From Allokutzneria multivorans (GTDB taxonomy: Bacteria > Actinomycetota > Actinomycetes > Mycobacteriales > Pseudonocardiaceae): a stretch of 64,000 nucleotides of DNA. Within the stretch, counting starts at the first letter, position 1. Every line of letters starts with the position of its first letter. Made by a program: the position numbers and the translations under genes. The stretch lies in the NCBI RefSeq assembly GCF_039537405.1, contig NZ_BAABAL010000007.1:62001-126000 (forward strand). The letters run 5' to 3'. Below, one piece after another: positions 58,303 through 64,000 of this stretch. The notes under the pieces are model-generated. The model was given only the letters and a program-made list of their open reading frames with translations, searched no databases and was not told the origin of the DNA.

Positions 58303-59779
58303 GCGCGGGGGCTGGCGCCGCCTGTTCGAGTTCTCGACGGCGGACTGGTCGCTGCGCCGCAAGCTCGTCGTGCAGGTCACCGCGCTGCTCGCGCTGGTGC
58401 TGCTGATGGTCGGCGTGATCACCGAGGTGGCGCTCGGCGGCTTCCTGATGAACCAGCTGGACCGCAGGATCGCCGCCGAGATGCAGCGCCCGCCCCGGCT
58501 GCCGTCCCCGCCACCCGGCACCAGGGGCGCGCTCTTCCTGATCAACCCCGGTCTGCCGCTCGGCACGATCTCCGCGGATGTCGTCGACGGCCGGATCGTC
58601 CGCGCCAGGCAGCTCGTGGACACCGGATCGCAGGCGCTCGAACGCGACCTGCCCGCTGACGCGCTGGCCCCGCTGGCGGCGCTGCGCGCGGGCGAGCGGC
58701 CGCAGACGATCACGCTGGGCGAGTTCGGCCGCTTCCGCGCGCAGGTCTCCGGACGCGGTCGCGCCGTGGCGATGCCGCTGACCGAGGTGGAGCAGACGCT
58801 GGTGCGGCTCGGCCTCATCATCGGCGGGGTCGCGGCGGCGGGGCTGCTGGTGGCGGGCTTGGTCGGCGCGTGGATCGTCCGGCGCACACTGCGCCCGCTG
58901 GACCGGGTCGCGACCACCGCGCGCCGCGTCGCGGAGCTGCCGCTCAACCGGGGCGAGGTCGCGCTGTCGGTGCGCGTGCCGGAGCGCGACACCAACCCCA
59001 ACACCGAGGTCGGCCAGGTCGGCGCGGCGCTCAACCACATGCTCAGCCACGTCGCGGACGCGCTCGCGGTGCGCCAGGCCAGCGAGAGCCGGGTCCGCCA
59101 GTTCGTCGCCGACGCCAGCCACGAGCTGCGCACCCCGCTGGCCTCGATCCGGGGCTACGCGGAGCTGACCAGGCGCGGCACCGAGGCCGTTCCGCCCGAC
59201 GTCGCGCACGCGATGGGCCGCATCGAGTCGGAGTCGACCAGGATGACCGCGCTGGTCGAGGAGCTGTTGTTGTTGGCGCGCTTGGACTCCGATCGTCCTG
59301 TGGTGCACAGCCCGGTGGACCTGACCCGGCTCGTGGTCGACGCCGTCGCCGACGCGCAGGTCGCGGGCCGGGACCACCGCTGGCTGCTCGACCTGCCACC
59401 CACCGAGATCACCGTCAGCGGCGACGCGAGCCAACTGCACCAGGTGGTGACCAACCTGCTCACCAACGCGCGCACGCACACCCCGCCCGGCGCGGTGGTG
59501 ACCACGAAACTCACGACCGCACAAGGACATGCGGTGCTCAGCGTGCACGACGACGGGCCAGGCATCCCGGAGGAGCTGAAGCCCGAGGTGTTCGAGCGCT
59601 TCGCTCGCGGTGACACCTCGCGCTCGCGCGCCGCCGGGAGCACCGGCCTCGGCCTGGCGATCGTCGCCGCCGTGGCCGCCGCGCACCACGGCCGCGTGGA
59701 GCTGGCGAGCCGCCCCGGTGACACCACCCTGACCGTCCACCTGCCGCTGCACGCCTCCGCCCAGCCCGGCACTCCGTGA
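58280..59779 (+). CDS. Sensor histidine kinase (PhoR-like)
   Basis: A 499-residue membrane kinase. Transmembrane segments lie at ~30-52 and ~176-200, flanking an extracytoplasmic sensor of about 120 residues. A HAMP linker (~200-260) leads to HisKA with SHELRTP (His281), then HATPase_c with N-box NLLTNARTH, G1 DDGPGIP and G2 GSTGLGLAIV. The start ATG lies inside the last codons of the regulator gene, so the pair is coupled. The sensor loop has no recognised ligand domain; the signal is unknown. Partner of the 57562-58302 regulator. Confidence 0.93.
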   Translation: MSSSPRGERGGWRRLFEFSTADWSLRRKLVVQVTALLALVLLMVGVITEVALGGFLMNQLDRRIAAEMQRPPRLPSPPPGTRGALFLINPGLPLGTISADVVDGRIVRARQLVDTGSQALERDLPADALAPLAALRAGERPQTITLGEFGRFRAQVSGRGRAVAMPLTEVEQTLVRLGLIIGGVAAAGLLVAGLVGAWIVRRTLRPLDRVATTARRVAELPLNRGEVALSVRVPERDTNPNTEVGQVGAALNHMLSHVADALAVRQASESRVRQFVADASHELRTPLASIRGYAELTRRGTEAVPPDVAHAMGRIESESTRMTALVEELLLLARLDSDRPVVHSPVDLTRLVVDAVADAQVAGRDHRWLLDLPPTEITVSGDASQLHQVVTNLLTNARTHTPPGAVVTTKLTTAQGHAVLSVHDDGPGIPEELKPEVFERFARGDTSRSRAAGSTGLGLAIVAAVAAAHHGRVELASRPGDTTLTVHLPLHASAQPGTP

Positions 59780-59902
59780 GGGTTTGCTGTCGTTGACGAC
59801 CGCTGGAGCGGGGGTGTGCGCGTCTTGAAGACCGGCGAACCCGACGACGTGCAGGACACCGCCCAGCCCCCGCCTCCCACTTGTGGGTGATCAGCGCCGG
59901 CG

Positions 59903-59940
59903 CACAGCGGGGGCACAGGGAGGGCACACGGTCGGCACAG
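59903..59940 (+). promoter_or_regulatory. PhoP-like 11-bp repeat array for the first GT39 gene
   Basis: CACAG at 59903, CACAG at 59914, CACAC at 59925 and CACAG at 59936, exactly 11 bp apart, ending 22 bases before the ATG at 59963. Confidence 0.75.
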
Positions 59941-59962
59941 GCGGAGGTCGGAGGCTGGCCGC

Positions 59963-61801
59963 ATGGCCGCAGCAGTCCCCACCAGCGCAGCATCCGCCAG
60001 AGCGACACGCACCGGCGCAGCGTCCGGCAGCGCGCCGCCCACGAGCGCGGTGTCCGCCACAGCGACGCCCGCCCGGTGGGAACGCCCGGCGTTGGTCGCC
60101 CTGCTCGGCGTGAGCGCGCTGCTGTACCTGTGGGCGCTGGGCGATTCGGGGTGGGCGAACGCGTACTACTCGGCGGCGGCGCAGGCCGGGGGCGAGAGCT
60201 GGACCGCGTGGTTCTTCGGCTCGACCGACGCCGCGAACGGGATCACCGTGGACAAGACCCCGGCGTCGCTGTGGATCATGGGCTTGGCCGTGCGCCTGCT
60301 CGGGCTCAGCTCGTGGAGCGTCCTTGTCCCGCAAGCACTTCTCGGCGTGGCGTCGGTGTGGCTGCTGTACGCGACGGTGCGCAGGTGGTTCCCGGCGAGC
60401 GCGGCGCTGCTGAGCGGGGCGGTGCTCGCTCTGACGCCCGTAGCGGTGCTGATGTTCCGGTTCAACAACCCGGACGCGCTGCTGGTGTTCCTGCTGATCG
60501 CCGCCGCCCACTTCCTCACGCGAGCGGCGGAGGACGGGAGCACGCGGTGGATGCTGTTGTGCGGCAGCACGATCGGCTTCGCGTTCCTGGCGAAGATGCT
60601 CCAAGCGTTCCTCGTGCTACCGGCGTTCGCGCTCGCCTTCCTGATCAGTGAACCGACGGTCAAGCGCGTCGCGCAGCTCTTCGCGGGGCTGGGCGCGCTG
60701 ATCGTCTCAGCGGGCTGGTACGTGGCACTCGTGGAGCTGTGGCCCGCGTCGGCGAGGCCGTACATCGGCGGCTCGCAGAACAACAGCGTTCTCGAACTCA
60801 CTTTGGGCTACAACGGTTTGGGCCGCCTCACCGGTGACGAGGTCGGCAAGGTCGGCGGTGGGTTCAACTCCACTGGCATCGGCAGGCTCTTCGGCGCCGA
60901 GATGGCCGGGCAGATCGCGTGGCTGTTGCCCGCCGCGTTGGTGCTGCTGACCTTCGGCCTCTACGCGGCGACGAGAAGAGAGCGCACGGCGTTCGTTCTC
61001 TGGGGCGGCTGGCTCGTGGTGACAGCACTGGTCTTCAGCTACATGAACGGGATCATCCACTCCTACTACACGGTCGCGCTCGCCCCCGCGATCGCGGCGC
61101 TCGTCGGCACGGGCTCCGCCGTGGCCTGGCGAGAACGCGGACGCGGCGGCTCCGTCGCACTGTTCCTCGCGGTCGGTGGGACGGCGCTGTGGTCCGCGAT
61201 GTTGTTGAGCAGCAGCATGTTCACGCTCGCTATCGTGATCGCGACGGTCGGGCTCGGCGCATCGGTGCTGTTGCTCTTCGCCGGACATCTGCCGTCGAAC
61301 CTCGTGCGCGGCGCGATCGTCGCCGGACTCGTCGGAGCCCTCGCAGCACCCGCGGCGTACTCCGTCGCCACCACCGCGACCCCGCACAGCGGAGCACTGC
61401 CGTCGGCCGGTCCAGCGCGAAACATGCTTGCTACCAATAGCATGGGCAGCCTGCTCAACGCAGGGACACCGGGCCCCGAGATCACCGCACTCCTCAAGAA
61501 GGACGCCGAGAAGTACACGTGGGCAGCAGCGGCGGTCGGCTCCAACAGCGCGGCGGGTTTCCAGCTGGCCGCAGGGGCGCCCGTGCTGGCCGTCGGCGGC
61601 TTCAACGGCACCGATCCCGCGCCGACGCTGGAACAGTTCCAGGAGTACGTCCACAAAGGACAGATCCACTACTTCCTCGGCGGAGCGGGCGTGCGTGCCG
61701 AGTCCGGCAGCGAGGAGTCCCGTCGCATCGCGGAATGGGTCGCCTCGGCCTTCGAACCGTCCACCGTGGACGGCGTGACGACCTACGACCTGACGACGTG
61801 A
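59963..61801 (+). CDS. GT39-type membrane glycosyltransferase (YkcB-like)
   Basis: A 612-residue polyprenyl-phosphate-sugar-dependent glycosyltransferase of the GT39/ArnT-like group. After a low-complexity Ala/Thr N-terminus it has about eleven hydrophobic segments. The first extracytoplasmic loop has ANAYYSAAAQAGGESW (catalytic-loop region), followed by DKTPASLWIMGLAVRLLG, and FRFNNPDALLVFLL comes later. A soluble C-terminal domain of ~120 residues faces outside (GSNSAAGFQLAAG, TDPAPTLEQFQEYV). It would transfer a sugar from a lipid carrier onto an envelope acceptor. CACAG repeats precede it; a paralog starts at 63086. Confidence 0.88.
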   Translation: MAAAVPTSAASARATRTGAASGSAPPTSAVSATATPARWERPALVALLGVSALLYLWALGDSGWANAYYSAAAQAGGESWTAWFFGSTDAANGITVDKTPASLWIMGLAVRLLGLSSWSVLVPQALLGVASVWLLYATVRRWFPASAALLSGAVLALTPVAVLMFRFNNPDALLVFLLIAAAHFLTRAAEDGSTRWMLLCGSTIGFAFLAKMLQAFLVLPAFALAFLISEPTVKRVAQLFAGLGALIVSAGWYVALVELWPASARPYIGGSQNNSVLELTLGYNGLGRLTGDEVGKVGGGFNSTGIGRLFGAEMAGQIAWLLPAALVLLTFGLYAATRRERTAFVLWGGWLVVTALVFSYMNGIIHSYYTVALAPAIAALVGTGSAVAWRERGRGGSVALFLAVGGTALWSAMLLSSSMFTLAIVIATVGLGASVLLLFAGHLPSNLVRGAIVAGLVGALAAPAAYSVATTATPHSGALPSAGPARNMLATNSMGSLLNAGTPGPEITALLKKDAEKYTWAAAAVGSNSAAGFQLAAGAPVLAVGGFNGTDPAPTLEQFQEYVHKGQIHYFLGGAGVRAESGSEESRRIAEWVASAFEPSTVDGVTTYDLTT

Positions 61802-61805
61802 TGCT

Positions 61806-61843
61806 CACAGTGGGCGCACAGGAACGCCACAACGGCGGCACAG
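61806..61843 (+). promoter_or_regulatory. PhoP-like 11-bp repeat array for the GT2/GtrA gene
   Basis: CACAG at 61806, CACAG at 61817, CACAA at 61828 and CACAG at 61839, exactly 11 bp apart. It begins four bases after the GT39 stop and ends 23 bases before the ATG at 61867. Confidence 0.75.
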
Positions 61844-61866
61844 TCGGCGCCAGCACTGTCGATCAC

Positions 61867-63072
61867 ATGACCACCGCCCTCGCCAAGAGCTCCCCAGTCC
61901 CGATCGATCCCAGTGACCGGACCCCGCTGCTCGACGTGGTCGTCCCGGTCCACAACGAGGAGGCCGACCTCGCGGCCTGCGTGCGCCGCCTGCACGCGCA
62001 CCTCACCGAGCGCCTGCCGTACTCGTTCCGGATCACCGTCGCCGACAACGCCAGCACCGACGCGACCCTGGCCATCGCCACCCGGCTCGCGGCGGAGCTG
62101 CCCGAAGTCGTTGTCGTGCACCTGCCGGAGAAAGGCCGGGGCCGCGCGCTGCGGCGGGTGTGGTCGGAATCGGACTCCCCCGTGCTCGCCTACATGGACG
62201 TGGATCTCTCGACGGATCTCGCCGCGCTGTTCCCGCTGATCGCACCGTTGATCTCCGGGCACTCCGACGTTGCGATCGGCACGCGGCTCGCGCGCGGTGC
62301 GAGGGTGGTGCGCGGACCCAAGCGCGAGTTCATTTCCCGTTGCTACAACCTGATCCTGCGCGGGGCGCTCGCCGCACGGTTCTCCGACGCGCAGTGCGGT
62401 TTCAAGGCCATCCGCAAGGACGTCGCCGATCGACTGCTGCCACTGGTCGAGGACCACGGCTGGTTCTTCGACACCGAGCTGCTCGTACTCGCACAGCAGG
62501 CGGGTCTGCGCATCCACGAGGTGCCGGTGGACTGGGTCGACGACCCGGACAGCCGCGTCGACATCGTCGCCACCGCGATCGCGGACCTCAAAGGTGTCGC
62601 GCGCCTTGCCAAAGGACTCGCCACCGGCTCGCTCAAGATCACCGGGATCGGCCGCGAGCCACTGCCCGGCTTCCCGCCGAAGCTCGCCAACCAGGCCGTG
62701 CGCTTCGCCGCGGTCGGCATCGCGAGCACCTTGGCCTACCTGCTTCTGTTCAGCCTGCTGCGCGGCGGGATCGGCGCGCAGGCCGCGAACCTGGTCGCGC
62801 TTCTCGTGACCGCCGTCGGCAACACAGCGGCCAACCGGCGCTTCACCTTCGGAGTGCGGGGCCGGGCGGGCGCTACGCGGCACCACCTCCAAGGCCTTGT
62901 GGCCTTCGCGCTCGGGCTCGCGCTGACCAGCGGTTCGCTCGCCGTGCTGCACGCGGTGACGGCACCGGCGCAGCTCGTCGAGCTGGGCGTGCTCGTGCTG
63001 GCCAACCTGCTCGCCACCGTCCTTCGCTTCCTGTTGTTGCGGCACTGGGTGTTCCGCGCCCGGAACGCCTGA
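61867..63072 (+). CDS. GT2 polyprenyl-phosphate glycosyltransferase fused to a GtrA domain
   Basis: A 401-residue fusion. Residues ~20-250 form a GT2 domain (VVVPVHNEEADL, VADNASTDATL, metal site YMDVDLSTDL, GTRLARGARV, HGWFFDTELL). Residues ~275-400 form a four-helix GtrA domain that flips lipid-linked sugars. It should make and export the polyprenyl-phosphate-sugar used by the flanking GT39 enzymes. ATG at 61867 is preferred over one at 61801, because the repeat array lies between them and the distance from array to ATG then equals that of the other targets. Thirteen bases separate its stop from the next GT39 start. Confidence 0.9.
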   Translation: MTTALAKSSPVPIDPSDRTPLLDVVVPVHNEEADLAACVRRLHAHLTERLPYSFRITVADNASTDATLAIATRLAAELPEVVVVHLPEKGRGRALRRVWSESDSPVLAYMDVDLSTDLAALFPLIAPLISGHSDVAIGTRLARGARVVRGPKREFISRCYNLILRGALAARFSDAQCGFKAIRKDVADRLLPLVEDHGWFFDTELLVLAQQAGLRIHEVPVDWVDDPDSRVDIVATAIADLKGVARLAKGLATGSLKITGIGREPLPGFPPKLANQAVRFAAVGIASTLAYLLLFSLLRGGIGAQAANLVALLVTAVGNTAANRRFTFGVRGRAGATRHHLQGLVAFALGLALTSGSLAVLHAVTAPAQLVELGVLVLANLLATVLRFLLLRHWVFRARNA

Positions 63073-63085
63073 TCTAGGAGATCTG

Positions 63086-64000
63086 ATGACCACCACTCGC
63101 CAGCGCGTGGCACTGGGCGCGCTGCTGTTCGGGACGGCGTTGCTGTACCTGTGGGACCTCGGCTCGTCCGGGAACGCCAACTCCTACTACGCGGCGGCCG
63201 TCCAGGCTGGGACGCAGAGCTGGAAGGCGTGGCTGTTCGGCTCCCTCGACGCGGGCAACATCGTCACCGTCGACAAGCCACCGGCCGCGCTGTGGCTGAT
63301 GGGCTTGTCCGCACGGCTGTTCGGCTTCTCCTCGTGGAGCATGCTCGTGCCGCAGGCGCTGGCGGGAGTCGCTTCGGTCGCGCTGCTCTACGCGACGGTG
63401 AAGCGCTGGTCCGGTCACGGCGCGGGACTGCTCGCCGGAGCCGTCCTCGCGCTGACCCCGGTCGCCGCGATCATGTTCCGCTTCAACAACCCTGACGCGC
63501 TGCTGGTGCTGCTGCTCGTCGCGGCCGGGTACTGCTTGGTGCGGGCGCTGGAGAACGCGAGCACGGGCTGGTTGTTGCTGTGCGGAGCCGCGATCGGCTT
63601 CGGCTTCCTCACCAAGATGTTGCAGGCGTTCCTGGTGCTGCCCGCGTTCGGCCTGGCCTACCTGATCGCCGCGCCTACCGGGCTGGGCAAACGGATCGCG
63701 CAGCTCTTCGGCGCGCTCGGCGCGGTGATCGTCTCGGCGGGGTGGTTCATCGCGCTCGTCGAGCTGTGGCCCGCCGCCGACCGGCCCTACATCGGCGGCT
63801 CCACCACCAACAGCGCGCTCGAACTCGCCTTGGGCTACAACGGTTTGTCGCGCATCTTCGGGCAGGGGTCACCCGAAGGCGGTGGCGAGCGCGTGCTGAT
63901 GGGCGGCGGCGGGAGTGGCAACCTCGGCTTCGGCGGGGAGTCCGGCATCACGCGGCTCTTCGGCGAGAGCATGGGCGCCGAGATCTCCTGGCTGCTGCCC
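63086..64000 (+). CDS. Second GT39-type glycosyltransferase (partial, runs off the window)
   Basis: The visible 305 residues are a clear paralog of the enzyme at 59963-61801: SNANSYYAAAVQAGTQSW appears as GNANSYYAAAVQAG, then DKPPAALWLMGLSARLFG, FRFNNPDALLVLLLVAAG and YIGGSTTNSALELALGYNGL. It lacks the low-complexity N-terminus of the first copy and has an extra Gly-rich loop (GGGGSGNLGFGG). ATG with AGGAG five bases upstream. No CACAG array precedes it; it is co-transcribed with the GT2/GtrA gene. The 3' end is beyond the window. Confidence 0.9.
   Translation, partial: MTTTRQRVALGALLFGTALLYLWDLGSSGNANSYYAAAVQAGTQSWKAWLFGSLDAGNIVTVDKPPAALWLMGLSARLFGFSSWSMLVPQALAGVASVALLYATVKRWSGHGAGLLAGAVLALTPVAAIMFRFNNPDALLVLLLVAAGYCLVRALENASTGWLLLCGAAIGFGFLTKMLQAFLVLPAFGLAYLIAAPTGLGKRIAQLFGALGAVIVSAGWFIALVELWPAADRPYIGGSTTNSALELALGYNGLSRIFGQGSPEGGGERVLMGGGGSGNLGFGGESGITRLFGESMGAEISWLLP

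Noticed and set aside
61801..61866. Upstream ATG (61801) as the start of the GT2/GtrA protein
   Set aside because: It would place the four CACAG boxes inside the coding region and adds 22 residues with no GT2 similarity; ATG 61867 keeps the array-to-start distance seen in the other targets.

Overview
The window is high-GC DNA with very dense coding, many GTG starts and 4-base ATGA/GTGA gene overlaps. Gene content (RbpA next to a polyprenol-phosphate mannose synthase and Lnt, AfsR-type SARP regulators, DUF222/HNH genes, a reducing polyketide synthase) points to an actinomycete, most likely of the Pseudonocardiaceae. This is inference; there is no rRNA in the window. I saw no tRNA, rRNA, CRISPR array, transposase or prophage gene.

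Layout. 1-7.3 kb: 3' end of a reducing type I polyketide synthase (KS-AT-DH-MT-ER-KR-ACP) with a coupled alpha/beta hydrolase. 7.4-10.3 kb: DUF4291 protein, aldo/keto reductase, a secreted jelly-roll-like protein and a fibronectin-like lipoprotein. 10.3-12.1 kb: first of three DUF222/HNH cassettes. 12.1-20.2 kb: VOC protein, a membrane protein with a Cys/Ser tail, a MarR-MFS operon divergent from a proline iminopeptidase across a 28-bp palindrome, a tandem pair of small membrane proteins, and a truncated SARP. 20.1-29.3 kb: a second-type ClpX, then a five-gene hydantoinase/oxoprolinase-DUF917-PucR region. 29.5-33.9 kb: phosphoribosyltransferase-like protein, STAS protein, RluA-type pseudouridine synthase, second HNH cassette, GAMT-like methyltransferase. 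34-37.4 kb: nitrilase-family amidase and an acyl-adenylating enzyme paired with a free-standing acyltransferase. 38.2-41.1 kb: rbpA, ppm1, lnt. 41.2-46.8 kb: SDR, 30-bp repeats, a small membrane protein ending in a RHIM-like motif, a CPA2 antiporter, an AfsR-type SARP. 47-52.9 kb: two acyl-CoA dehydrogenase-fold flavoproteins and a coupled mtnA-mtnC-mtnB-mtnD methionine-salvage operon. 52.9-56.4 kb: two-subunit CoA-transferase and the third HNH cassette, an inverted near-copy of the first. 56.4-64 kb: GNAT enzyme, a DUF5666-like membrane protein, a PhoP/PhoR-like two-component system, and a GT39-GT2/GtrA-GT39 envelope glycosylation cluster.

The two strongest new signals are regulatory or structural. 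First, four intergenic sites carry four CACAG-like repeats on an exact 11-bp period, in front of the response regulator, the DUF5666-like gene, the first GT39 gene and the GT2 gene. This looks like a local regulon of the PhoP-like regulator. Second, all three DUF222/HNH genes share the same upstream module: a 112-115 nt imperfect inverted repeat whose inner hairpin changes sequence but keeps pairing, preceded by a variable array of about 23-bp G-rich repeats. The first and third cassettes form a roughly 1.8-1.9 kb inverted duplication that brackets about 42 kb. Other notable items are the RHIM-like small membrane protein, the acyl-AMP ligase/acyltransferase pair, the 30-bp repeats at two operon ends, and an enriched GTCC-N5-GGAC palindrome.
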